From assembly GCF_014640075.1 (NCBI RefSeq), contig NZ_BMGG01000005.1, positions 209,551 to 273,550 of the forward strand: 64,000 nucleotides of DNA, written 5' to 3'. The translations under genes and the position numbers were made by a program. Positions 50,498-59,600 of this stretch are shown here, in pieces. Position 1 is the stretch's first letter. Each line of letters starts with the position of its first letter. The notes beneath the pieces are model-generated. The model was given only the letters and a program-made list of their open reading frames with translations, made no database searches and had not been told where the DNA came from. This DNA is from Chelatococcus reniformis (GTDB lineage Bacteria; Pseudomonadota; Alphaproteobacteria; Rhizobiales; Beijerinckiaceae).

Positions 50498-50560
50498 GGA
50501 GCATGACCCCAAAAGTGGACACCGCCTCTTGGTCAAGATCGTGCCCAAAATAAAGACTTA
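50498..50560. repeat. Dispersed repeat of the GGAGCATGACCCCAAAAGTG type
   Basis: Begins GGAGCATGACCCCAAAAGTG and continues through AAGATCGTGCCCAAAATAAA. It resembles a family (GAGCATGATCCCGAAAAGTG...) that I recall as frequent in Rhizobiales intergenic regions. It lies between ureD and ureA, directly abutting the next hairpin. Confidence 0.6.
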
Positions 50561-50599
50561 GAGCGGGATGATGATTCAAGGAAACAACATCCCGCTCTA
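50561..50599. repeat. Dispersed palindrome overlapping the ureD stop
   Basis: GAGCGGGATG pairs with CATCCCGCTC (10 bp) around a 17-nt loop. The terminal CTAGAGC (minus strand) supplies the TAG stop of ureD, as similar ends do for the MFS and urea transporter genes. Confidence 0.75.
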
Positions 50600-51529
50600 G
50601 GTGGCCCAGATGCGCGGCGGGCTGGCCGCCTTGCCCTGGCTTGACGCCCGAAGCGCGTCCCAGGCGCGGACAAAGAGCGCCTTTCCGGTGGAGGCGCGGG
50701 GTCCCAGATAGCGGCAGACCACCACGTCTTCGAGCTGGCTGACGGAGAAGACGCCCGCGCCGTCCGGAGCCACCGCGGCGCGGACGCGCTCGGCCGCGTC
50801 TTCCGGCAAGGGGCCGGCATAGATCATGGTTCCCCAGGTCGAATGCCCGGCCAACCCATGCGCCGCCGCGGCGGCCGGCGAGCCGCCGGGAAGCTGCACG
50901 CGCTCGAACCAGATGGGCCGGCCGTCGCGGGTGACCTCGATGCGCTGCCGCAGATGACCGTGTGCGAAGCGCTCGCCGGCCGCAGGCCGTCCCAGGCAGA
51001 ACAGGTCCCAGCCGACATAGGCCGCCTCGCCGGCGAGGCGGACCTGCGTGTCGATCATCGCGTGAGCGCCGTCGAACAGGATCGTTTCCTGCGGCAGGTA
51101 TTCGCAGACCGCGCCGTCGGCAACGTCAACGGTTGTGAGCTGCGTGCTCGGCCCGTGATCGGCGCGGTAGAATTTGGTGGCGGCCGGGGTCGTCATCAGC
51201 GCGCGCGCGCCGGGCGCGACGTGGAAGCGCATGTCGAGCCGGTCGCCTCCCGCGACGCCCCCCGGCGGGTGCAGCAGGTAGACGTGGCAGGTGCCATCCT
51301 TCTCGGGATGGAACGGCTTCTGGACGACCAGGGGGCCGAGATGGCGACGGCGCATCAGCCGCGTCTTGCCGGCGGCGGGCGCGAACCAGAGCTCGAGCTC
51401 GGCGTGCCAATTGGCGGGCGCGGACGTGTAGCGGACCCGCGCAATCGATATGTCGGGCAGGCAAGGGGCTTTGGAGGGCAGAGTCGCGCCCTCGCATTCG
51501 CGTGTGTCTGTCTCACTCGAGCACTGCAA
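50597..51529 (-). CDS. ureD: Urease accessory protein UreD
   Basis: UreD (UreH) holds apo-urease for nickel delivery by UreF and UreG. Seen: RRRHLGPLVVQKPFHPEKDG, HVYLLHPPGGVAGGDRLDMR, ATKFYRADHGPSTQLTTVDV, EYLPQETILFDGAHAMIDTQ and GWDLFCLGRPAAGERF. There is no ATG or GTG before the conserved region: the frame opens right after a TAG at 51556. TTG at 51529 is chosen because AGGG lies 7 nt upstream; it gives 310 residues, about 30 more than usual. TTG 51553 is the alternative. It begins the minus-strand urease operon. Confidence 0.9.
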   Translation of the reverse strand: MQCSSETDTRECEGATLPSKAPCLPDISIARVRYTSAPANWHAELELWFAPAAGKTRLMRRRHLGPLVVQKPFHPEKDGTCHVYLLHPPGGVAGGDRLDMRFHVAPGARALMTTPAATKFYRADHGPSTQLTTVDVADGAVCEYLPQETILFDGAHAMIDTQVRLAGEAAYVGWDLFCLGRPAAGERFAHGHLRQRIEVTRDGRPIWFERVQLPGGSPAAAAAHGLAGHSTWGTMIYAGPLPEDAAERVRAAVAPDGAGVFSVSQLEDVVVCRYLGPRASTGKALFVRAWDALRASSQGKAASPPRIWAT

Positions 51530-51565
51530 ATCGCGACCCTGGGATGTGCGCAACTATCGGACAAC

Positions 51566-51594
51566 TGTATCGCATACGCCGGTCGGTGCACCAA
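51566..51594 (-). promoter_or_regulatory. Candidate ureD promoter
   Basis: On the minus strand TTGGTG and GATACA are 17 bp apart, which would start transcription near 51559, about 30 nt before the TTG start codon chosen for ureD. The match to consensus is moderate. Confidence 0.4.
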
Positions 51595-51640
51595 AGCGAA
51601 CAATCATAGCGCAGGCGGCAATCGGGATGATGTGCCGGGT

Positions 51641-51670
51641 GTCCCGGATTCATGCGAGACGTCCCGGATT
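51641..51670. promoter_or_regulatory. Two direct repeats GTCCCGGATT, 20 bp apart
   Basis: GTCCCGGATT occurs at 51641-51650 and again at 51661-51670, start-to-start 20 bp, about two helical turns, placing both on the same DNA face. Location between divergent ureD and ureG suggests a regulator site. Confidence 0.4.
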
Positions 51671-51691
51671 GCCGGTGCGTACGAGTCTATG

Positions 51692-51711
51692 ATCGCACAC
51701 GCGTGCGCGAT
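51692..51711. promoter_or_regulatory. 20-bp imperfect palindrome in ureD-ureG region
   Basis: ATCGCACACGCGTGCGCGAT: one mismatched pair, 9 of 10 positions symmetric. It could be an operator for either divergent unit. Confidence 0.35.
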
Positions 51712-51743
51712 ATTGGATACTGACGGATAAGTCGCGAGTCTCA

Positions 51744-51777
51744 CGGCCGCCAGCTCGGCGCGCCGAGCTGGCGGCCG
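51744..51777. repeat. 34-bp perfect palindrome upstream of ureG
   Basis: Arms CGGCCGCCAGCTCGGCG and CGCCGAGCTGGCGGCCG are exact reverse complements with no loop. It ends 36 nt before the preferred ureG start and abuts an in-frame ATG (51778). In RNA it would be a very stable hairpin in the ureG leader. Confidence 0.8.
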
Positions 51778-51813
51778 ATGCACTTAGGTCGGAAACTCGG
51801 GGTCTTTGCACGC

Positions 51814-52437
<624 letters not shown>

Positions 52438-52548
52438 CCTGGGGGAGTGCCAGCAGCGGCATCACCTGCGGGACGTGCCAGCTGGCGACCCTTACGGGCC
52501 GCAAATCCTTGCGCGGCGCGCACGGAGGTCGAACGGGAAATACAAGGC

Positions 52549-53838
52549 ATGGCACAAGAGCAGGTCCTCGTCACGCAGCCGCTTTCGGAGGGCGCCTTGC
52601 TGCTGTGCGTGGCCGCGGTTGCCTTTGCATTGGTCGCGTTTGGCTTCGTGGTATCCGGACCTGCGGAGGTGTTCGCCGGGTTGGGCCGTATCCTGATGGC
52701 CCGGGACACGCTCATTACCGACTATATGGGCCTCGGCGGGATCGGAGCAGCCTTGGTCAACGCGGGCCTGCTCACCCTGATCGTGACGTTCATCTACCGG
52801 GCGAGCGGAGCGACGATCAGTGGCGGGGCCGTGGCATGCCTGATGCTCGTCCTGGGATTTGCCCTGTTCGGCAAGAACCTGATCAACATCTGGCCGATCG
52901 TGCTGGGCGTCTATGTCTATGCGCGCTTCAAACGAGAGCCGTTCGCCAAGCACATCAATACGGCGTTCTTCGGCTGCGCGCTGTCTCCGGTCGTCTCGGA
53001 GATCTTGTTCAGCACCACCTTGCCGCTGCACCTGTCGCTGCCGCTTGCGCTCGGAACCGGGGCGACGATGGGCTTCATCCTTGCACCGGCCGCCGCCCAG
53101 CTCTTCAACGCGCATGCGGGTTTCAGTCTCTACAATATGGGCTTCACCGCGGGCATCATCGGGACGCTTGTCGTCGCGATCTACAAATCCTACGGCTTCG
53201 TGGCCGAGCCGGTGTTCATTTGGAGCACGGGCCACAATCTCCTGCTTGGCAGCTTCATCGGCGTGCTGTTCCTCGCCATGATCGGCGGCGGCCTCATCCT
53301 CGATCGCGCCGCGCTGACCAAGCTGAGATCGATTCTCCGACTCGACGGCCGCTCGCCCTGCGATTTCATCGCCATCGCCGGCGTCGCCCCGACATTCGTC
53401 AACATGGGCGTCAGCGGCCTGCTCACCACCGCTTATGTCATCGCCATCGGAGGGGACCTGAACGGCCCGGTGATCGGGGCGATATTCTCAGTCGTCGGCT
53501 TTGCAGCGTATGGCAAGCATCCGCGCAATTTCGTGCCGATCATGGCGGGGGTGTTCCTCGCGTCTCTCTCCAAGCCCTGGGGGGCGGCGGACCCCTCCAT
53601 CGTTCTTGCGGCCCTGTTCGGGACGACGCTGGCGCCGATCGCGGGCCGCTTCGGTTGGGGGTGGGGTATCGTCGCCGGGTTCGTGCACTCGTCCACCGTC
53701 CTGACCGTCGGCGCGCTGCACGGGGGCCTCAACCTCTACAACAATGGCTTCGCTGCCGGCATCGTCGCATCGGTCGTGGCGCCGGTGATCCTCGCCATCC
53801 AATCGCGCGCTTCGACCGATGCGACGGACGAGCCATAG
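52549..53838 (+). CDS. DUF1576-like polytopic membrane protein
   Basis: A 429-residue protein with about ten hydrophobic helices and no signal peptide. It resembles the uncharacterised DUF1576 family. Two related segments, AGFSLYNMGFTAGIIGTLV (about residues 187-205) and GGLNLYNNGFAAGIVASVV in the second half (about 391-409), indicate an internal duplication. This is reminiscent of, but not demonstrably homologous to, the two-fold repeat of UT urea channels. Lying 111 nt after ureG and before the Mrp genes on the same strand, it may move urea, ammonia or a cation. No function is established. Confidence 0.65.
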   Translation: MAQEQVLVTQPLSEGALLLCVAAVAFALVAFGFVVSGPAEVFAGLGRILMARDTLITDYMGLGGIGAALVNAGLLTLIVTFIYRASGATISGGAVACLMLVLGFALFGKNLINIWPIVLGVYVYARFKREPFAKHINTAFFGCALSPVVSEILFSTTLPLHLSLPLALGTGATMGFILAPAAAQLFNAHAGFSLYNMGFTAGIIGTLVVAIYKSYGFVAEPVFIWSTGHNLLLGSFIGVLFLAMIGGGLILDRAALTKLRSILRLDGRSPCDFIAIAGVAPTFVNMGVSGLLTTAYVIAIGGDLNGPVIGAIFSVVGFAAYGKHPRNFVPIMAGVFLASLSKPWGAADPSIVLAALFGTTLAPIAGRFGWGWGIVAGFVHSSTVLTVGALHGGLNLYNNGFAAGIVASVVAPVILAIQSRASTDATDEP

Positions 53839-53957
53839 CATGGCTCTGCGCGGGATGGAGCGTGCCGGCCCTTGTCGTGCGGGACCTTTCAACGGTCGCG
53901 GAGCAGTCGGGTGACGGGACGGCCGAGCCGAGCTCTCTCGCGCACGTCATGGGGCCG

Positions 53958-53977
53958 TGCGCCACCATGGTGGCGCA
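53958..53977. promoter_or_regulatory. 20-bp perfect palindrome before the antiporter operon
   Basis: TGCGCCACCATGGTGGCGCA is fully self-complementary and lies 67 nt upstream of the first antiporter gene in a 206-bp gap. It may be an operator or an mRNA hairpin. Confidence 0.4.
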
Positions 53978-54044
53978 AAGGTGTTTCCCAGGCGAACTCA
54001 CGCTATGACGTCCTGCCCGAGCGCGTCCTTCCGGAGATCGCGTC

Positions 54045-54572
54045 ATGCCCGTGAACGGCCAGGAAAACCGGCCCGGCTTTCCCCCCCAAGGCATGGTCAG
54101 TCTCTGGGTCGTGCTGTTCGTCGTCTGGATGGCCGCCAATTCCACGCCGGCGATCGAGGTCGCGCTGCTCGGCGCGGCTGTCACCTTCGCCCTGGCCTAT
54201 GCCTTCGCCGCATCGAGCGAGGCGTGGCGGCGGATCCGCTGGACGCCGGCCGGCTTCTACCACTTCCTCGCCTATACCGGCACCTTCCTGGTCGAGTTGG
54301 TCAAAGCGAACCTGGCGATGATGCGCATCGTGTATTCGCCGCGCATCGACATCAGGCCCGGCATCGTGCGGGTCCGCACCCGGCTGAGGTCGCCCATCGG
54401 GCGGCTGGCGCTTGCCAATACGATCGCGTTGACGCCCGGTTCCCTCGTCCTCGATCTGAAGGACGACGTCCTCTACATCCACTGGATCGATGTCAGGTCG
54501 ACCGATGTCGAGGTCGTGAGCGCGGCCATGGCCGGTTCGTTCGAAGAGCATCTGGAGCAGATCTTTGGCTGA
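54045..54572 (+). CDS. mrpE: Mrp-type cation/proton antiporter subunit E
   Basis: MrpE is a small membrane subunit of the multi-subunit Na+(K+)/H+ antiporter. The 175-residue protein has an N-terminal helix pair (about 20-60) and the conserved VELVKANLAMMRIVYSP, RPGIVRVRTRLRSPIGRLAL and NTIALTPGSLVLDLKDDVLY, with HWIDV. GGAG lies 9 nt before the ATG. It overlaps mrpF by 8 nt and opens the antiporter gene run E-F-MbhD-G-(MbhE/B)-C-(D/D). Confidence 0.92.
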   Translation: MPVNGQENRPGFPPQGMVSLWVVLFVVWMAANSTPAIEVALLGAAVTFALAYAFAASSEAWRRIRWTPAGFYHFLAYTGTFLVELVKANLAMMRIVYSPRIDIRPGIVRVRTRLRSPIGRLALANTIALTPGSLVLDLKDDVLYIHWIDVRSTDVEVVSAAMAGSFEEHLEQIFG

Positions 54573-54825
54573 GATCCTCATCCAGATCGCGGCGGTGCTG
54601 ATCTTCTTCGCAATCCTCTTCGCGATCATCCGCCTCGTGCTCGGCAAAACGCTGGTCGACCGCATCGTCGCGGTCGATACGCTGACGGTCATCTCGCTGT
54701 CGCTGATCGCGCTCTACGCGCATGTGTCCGGCCGTTTCGTCTATATCGACGTCGCGCTGGTCTACGGCCTGCTCAGCTTCCTGGCCGTGCTGGCGTTGGC
54801 GCGCTTCCTGGAAAGGGGGCTTTAG
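54565..54825 (+). CDS. mrpF: Mrp-type antiporter subunit F
   Basis: 86-residue subunit with three membrane helices. It carries LVDRIVAVDTLTVISLSLIA, the DR-x-VA-x-DTL signature of MrpF/PhaF, and FVYIDVALVYGLLSFLAVLA. The likely start is TTG inside the 3' end of mrpE (8-nt overlap); no ATG is available before the first conserved helix. Two nucleotides separate it from the next gene. Tight packing points to one transcript. Confidence 0.92.
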   Translation: MAEILIQIAAVLIFFAILFAIIRLVLGKTLVDRIVAVDTLTVISLSLIALYAHVSGRFVYIDVALVYGLLSFLAVLALARFLERGL

Positions 54826-54827
54826 CT

Positions 54828-55193
54828 ATGCTCGAGCTCTTGCTCCTGCTGGTTTGTGCCAGCATCCTCATCTCCGGGCTCCTCGCCATCTGCCTCGAAA
54901 ATCTTCTCCCGGCGATGGTGAGCTCGGGCCTCGCCAGCCTGTTCGCGGCGGTGTCGTTCCTGCTGCTTGCCGCGCCCGATGTGGCGATGGCGGAAGCCGC
55001 GATCGGCTCCGGCCTCGCCACCTTCATCTTCCTCTACGCCATCCGCAAGACCGACGGCGGCAAGACCGACGGCGCCACGGTGGGCGGCAACACGGATGGC
55101 CGCAGGCCCGACCCCGGCCAGGCGGCGGGCGACGAGACCGGCCATGGCAGCTCTGCCCGCGGCAAGCCCGACAAGGCGAGGGGCGGCGCATGA
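54828..55193 (+). CDS. MbhD-like (DUF4040) antiporter subunit
   Basis: A 121-residue protein with three helices and the sequence SFLLLAAPDVAMAEAAIGSG, matching the DUF4040/MbhD domain. In canonical Mrp systems that domain is fused to the C-terminal part of MrpA; in archaeal Mbh hydrogenases it is a separate subunit. Residues about 78-121 are a hydrophilic Gly/Asp/Lys-rich tail. Its stop overlaps the mrpG start (ATGA). Confidence 0.82.
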   Translation: MLELLLLLVCASILISGLLAICLENLLPAMVSSGLASLFAAVSFLLLAAPDVAMAEAAIGSGLATFIFLYAIRKTDGGKTDGATVGGNTDGRRPDPGQAAGDETGHGSSARGKPDKARGGA

Positions 55194-55576
55194 TCGAACT
55201 GATCGGCAGCCTCTTCATCCTCGCCGGCGCGGTCTTCCTGTTTTCGGCCGGGCTCGGGCTCCTGCGCATGCCGGACGCCTATACCCGTATCCAGGCGGGC
55301 ACCAAAGCGACGACGCTCGGCAACATGCTCGTCCTGGCCGGGCTCGCCTTCTATCACCCAGGCTGGATCTTCAAGCTGATCCTGGTGATCTACTTCGTGC
55401 TGATGACCAATCCCGTCTCCTCGCACGCACTTTCGCGCGCCGCCTACCGCATCCGCACGCCGATGACCTCGGCCACCATGGCCGATGCGCTGGCCGAGGA
55501 CGATGCGGGCGGCGACGGTGCGCCGCCCGAGGGGTCGGCGAGGGGCGGGCCGCCCGGCGAAAGGACGGGGCGATGA
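55190..55576 (+). CDS. mrpG: Mrp-type antiporter subunit G
   Basis: The 128-residue protein has FSAGLGLLRMPDAYTRIQAG and TKATTLGNMLVLAGLAFY, the LRMPD-x-YTR-x-TKATTLG signature of MrpG/PhaG, and three helices. A hydrophilic tail (about 95-128) extends it beyond typical length. It is coupled by 4-nt overlaps on both sides. The usual role is complex assembly; no catalytic residue is known. Confidence 0.92.
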   Translation: MIELIGSLFILAGAVFLFSAGLGLLRMPDAYTRIQAGTKATTLGNMLVLAGLAFYHPGWIFKLILVIYFVLMTNPVSSHALSRAAYRIRTPMTSATMADALAEDDAGGDGAPPEGSARGGPPGERTGR

Positions 55577-56298
55577 CGCGCCATGTCATTGTCGCGCTCG
55601 TCGTCGCCCTGTTCGGACTGGTCTTCGTCCGGCTGGTCGGCGGCTATGCCGAGCTGAGCGCGCTGCGGCCGCTCGCCGCTCAGTACGTGACGCAGGCGCC
55701 GCTCGAGCTCGGCACGCCCAACATCGTCACCGGCATCCTCATCACCTTTCGCGGCTTCGACACGCTCGGCGAGGTGGCGGTGCTGTTCATGGTGGCGGCC
55801 AGCATTGGCCTGCTCTTGAAGAAGGACGAGCCCAATGCGGCGAGCGAGGCTGCCGCGGCCGGGATCGGCGAGCATACGGCCGACGATGCGCCGCTGCGCG
55901 AACCGAGTGAGATCGTGCGGACCGGAACCGACGTCCTGCTCCCGCTTATCTTCGTCTTCGGCGCCTATGTCATCGTCAATGGCCATCTGTCAGCGGGCGG
56001 CGGCTTCCAGGGCGGCGCCATCGTTGCGTCCGGGGCCATGCTGATGCTGCTCGCCCGGCCGGGCTCGAGGCTGAGCGTCGCGCTCCTCAGCGTCATCGAG
56101 TCCTTTGCCGGCGTCCTTTATGTGTCGCTCGGCCTCGTCGGCCTGGTCTTCGCGGCCGGCTTCCTCGATCCGCGCTTCCTGCCGAAGGGCGAGTTCGGCG
56201 CCTTCGTCAGCGCCGGTGCCATCCCGCTGATTTCGGCCCTGCTCGGCATCAAGGTCGGGGCCGAGCTCAGCGTCATCATCGACCGGTTCAGGGGCTGA
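55573..56298 (+). CDS. MbhE-MrpB fusion subunit
   Basis: Two known domains are joined in 241 residues. Residues about 1-85 contain NIVTGILITFRGFDTLGEVA, the MbhE-like motif that normally ends MrpA. Residues about 115-241 are MrpB: IVRTGTDVLLPLIFVFGAYV, then IVNGHLSAGGGFQGGAIVAS. A charged linker (about 86-114) separates them. Total hydrophobic helices are about six. Together with the preceding MbhD gene this shows that the C-terminal MrpA domains have been redistributed. It starts inside the mrpG stop and is followed by mrpC after 11 nt. Confidence 0.88.
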   Translation: MTRHVIVALVVALFGLVFVRLVGGYAELSALRPLAAQYVTQAPLELGTPNIVTGILITFRGFDTLGEVAVLFMVAASIGLLLKKDEPNAASEAAAAGIGEHTADDAPLREPSEIVRTGTDVLLPLIFVFGAYVIVNGHLSAGGGFQGGAIVASGAMLMLLARPGSRLSVALLSVIESFAGVLYVSLGLVGLVFAAGFLDPRFLPKGEFGAFVSAGAIPLISALLGIKVGAELSVIIDRFRG

Positions 56299-56309
56299 GC
56301 GGAGGCGAG

Positions 56310-56684
56310 ATGACGACGGGGCTTCCGGTTTCCACCATCCTCCTGATCACCGGCTTCTGCCTCGCGCTGATCGGGCTGTGGGGTATGCTGACCCACCGCA
56401 ACATCATGCGGATCATCATCGGCTTCGCCCTGATCGACACGGGGCTGCACATCGTCATGGTAGCCACCGGCTACATCACCGGCGGCACCGCGCCGATCAT
56501 CGACCGCGCGCTCACCACGGCGGCGGCGACCGAGCGGGCCATCGACCCGATTCCCTCGGCGCTGGTGGTGACGGCGATCGTCATCGGTTTTTCGGTGACG
56601 GCCGTCATGCTGGGCTTCGCCATCCGCCTCTACGCCGCCCGCAAGACGCTCTCCATCGACGCATTCACGGAGTCGAAATGGTAG
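56310..56684 (+). CDS. mrpC: Mrp-type antiporter subunit C (NuoK-like)
   Basis: A 124-residue, three-helix homologue of complex I subunit NuoK. LITGFCLALIGLWGMLTHRN, IMRIIIGFALIDTGLHIVMV and DPIPSALVVTAIVIGFSVTA are family segments; DPxPxALVLTAIVIG is diagnostic for MrpC. It overlaps the large antiporter gene by 7 nt. Confidence 0.93.
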   Translation: MTTGLPVSTILLITGFCLALIGLWGMLTHRNIMRIIIGFALIDTGLHIVMVATGYITGGTAPIIDRALTTAAATERAIDPIPSALVVTAIVIGFSVTAVMLGFAIRLYAARKTLSIDAFTESKW

Positions 56685-59600
56685 CGTCGCTGTTTCACCC
56701 GCTGAACATCTTCCTGCTCGGCCTCGGCGGCGGCTTCGTCATCCCGCTGCTCTACAGGCTCGGCAAGGCGTGGCTGCATGCGGGCTTCTGGCTGGCGCTG
56801 GCCGGCATCGTCGCCGTGAGCGGCGTGTCGCTTTTCGACGTGTACCGCAGCGGCACGCCGATCGAGGTGCTGACCGCGGGCTTCGCGCCGCCGCTTTCGA
56901 TCAATCTGCGCTTCGGCCTGTGGGAGGGCTTCTTCGCCGTCCCGGTCGGCCTCGTCGCCATGCTCGGCGCGCTGCATCTGTGGGACCGCCTCAAGGGCAA
57001 TTACGGCGCGCTGCTGCTCTACCTCATCCTGGTGATGGGCATCGACGGCATGGTGATGACGCGGGATCTGTTCAATCTCTTCGTCTTCCTCGAGATCGTC
57101 TCGATCGCCACCTACGGCCTGCTGGCGCTGGACCGCACGCCGGCGGCGATCGCCGCGGCGTTCAAGTTCATCATGGCGACGGTGATCGCCTCGACCTTCC
57201 TCCTGCTCGGCACGGTGCTTCTCTACTACGTCACCGGCACGCTCAACATCGACACGCTGATCGCCGAACGCCAGCAGATCACCGGGCCGATCGGCGCCAC
57301 CGCGCTGCTCATGGTCCTCGGCTGCTTGATCATCGAGCTGAAGCCGTTCCCGGCCAATGGCTGGGGTCTCGACGTCTACGAGACGGCGCCGAGCGGCGTG
57401 GCGTCGCTGGTCTCGGTCGGCGTCTCGGCTGGCGTGTTCTTCGCGCTCGTCAAGCTGCTGCCGCTATTCGAGGCGCAGCTCGGCCTCATTGCCATCTGCG
57501 GCGGCATCACCTTCCTGTTCTCCAACCTCATCGGCTGCACGCAAACCAAGGTGCAGCGCCTGCTTGGCTATTCCTCGATCAGCCAGATGGGCTTGATGCT
57601 GTTGGCGCTGGCGCTCCTGACCGAGATCGGCGCCAGCGCCTCGATCCCGCTGGTCGTCGGCGGCCTGTTCATCAACCATCTCCTCGCCAAGGCGGGCCTG
57701 TTCTGGCTCGCCGGCGTGCTCAGGCAGGATGACGTCGAGGCACACGCGAGCCTGGGGGGGCGGCCGCTGCTGCTCGGGCTCCTGGCGCTCTTCATGGTGG
57801 CCATCGCAGGCCTGCCGCCCTTCCCGGGCTTCTGGGCGAAATGGGAGCTGGTGATGCAGCTCACCGGCATGGGCCGTCTGCCGTGGGTCGCCCTGATACT
57901 GGCGGGCTCCCTGCTCGAGGCCGCCTACATGTTCAACTGGTTCGTCCGAGCGCTGCGCCCCTCGGACGAGCGGGCGGGCGAAGGGCCGGACCTCATCGCC
58001 CTGCTGCCGGTTTACGGCGTCGCGCTGCTCCTCGTCGGCGCCGGTTATCTCGCGGCGCGGATGTCGGGCGCCGGGCAGGCCTGGCTGTTCGCCCCGCTCC
58101 TCGTCGGCCTCGCGCTCTACACGCTCGACCGGCTGCCGGGCCGGGTGGAGGGCGTGCTGACGCTCGTTGCCGTGGCGCTGGCTGGCGGCTGGCTCGCCTG
58201 GAGCGCGGAGGGCATCGCCTGGCTCTTTGCCGCGCTGCTGCTCGCCGGCAGTCTGGTGATCGCCGCTGCCGGGCTCTATCGCCGCGATCGTCGGCCGGGC
58301 TACTACCCGATGCTGGCCATCCTGCTGATCTCGATTCCGGCATTGCTGCGCTCCTCGACCAGCCTCGAATTCTTCTTCAGCTGGGAGATCATCACGCTGG
58401 CGTCCTGCTTCCTGATCGCCAAAGGCAGGGGCGCGGGGCCGCATGTCCTGACCTTCCTTCTGTTCTCGCTCGTCTCCGCCTTCTTCCTGCTGGCGGGCTT
58501 CGCCGGGATCGCCGCGCTCAGCGGCACGACCAGCCTGTCGGCGCTCGTCACCAGCGGGCCGGACGCAACCGTCGCCTTCGTGCTGCTGGCGGTCGGCTTT
58601 CTCATCAAGGCCGGCGCGATCGGCGTGCATGTCTGGCTGCCGGGCGCGTATGCCGAGGCTGACGACGACTTCACCGCCATGCTGTCGGCCGTGGTCAGCA
58701 AGGTGGCGATGTTCGGGCTCTTGATCGGCACCTACCTGGCGACCCGGTCCGAGGTCTCCATCGAGATGGCGCACGGCATGGCCTGGGTCGGCATGCTGAC
58801 GACGATCGCCGGCGCGTTGCTGGCGCTGCGCCAGAGCGACTTCAAGCTCCTGCTCGCCTTTTCGAGCATGAGCCAACTCGGCTACATCGTCACCGCGATC
58901 GCGCTGATGAGCCACCTCGGCTGGGTGACGGCGCTCTACCTGGTTGCCAACCACATGATGGTGAAGGGGATCTTGTTCCTCGCCGTGGCCGGCATCATCT
59001 GGCGCACCGGCACGCGGGATTTTGCCGGCACGGGCGGCCTCGCCCGCGCCATGCCCGTCAGCTTCGTCCTCGTCGCCTTCGCCATCCTTTCCATGTCGGG
59101 CCTGCCGCCGCTCATGGGCTTCGGCGGCAAGTGGCTGCTGCTGTCAGCGATGGCGGAGAAGGGCTGGACCTGGCTGGCCCTCGCCGGTCTCGTCGCCACC
59201 TTCCTCGGCTTCCTCTACATGATCCGCCTCGTCGCCGGCCTGTTCCTCGGCGTCCCGCCCGCCGGGCAGGCGAGGGCTCGTGAAGTGCCGCCGACGTTGA
59301 TCGCGCCACAGCTCCTGCTGGCCGCCGGCATCCTGGTCCTGTCGCTCTATCCCAAGCTTCTGATGGACCCGGTGTCGGCGGCGATCGATCCGCAGTTCGC
59401 GGCGACGCTGGTCTGGGAGGGCAAGTCGCTCTACACGATCTACGGCTATTGGAACCCGACACCGGTGATGATCGCCGCGGTGGCGGCGGCCGCCGTGCTG
59501 GGCATCGCCGCCTGGCTCGTCTATCGCGGCGGCGCCGGCCGGCGCACGGGCAGCCTGTCGCGCTTCTACGGCTACTACCGCTCGGTGCTGGAGCGCTCCC

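Noticed and set aside
51744-51777. Phage or integron attachment site
   Set aside because: There is no integrase, no tRNA gene and no second copy in the window; only a palindrome can be claimed.
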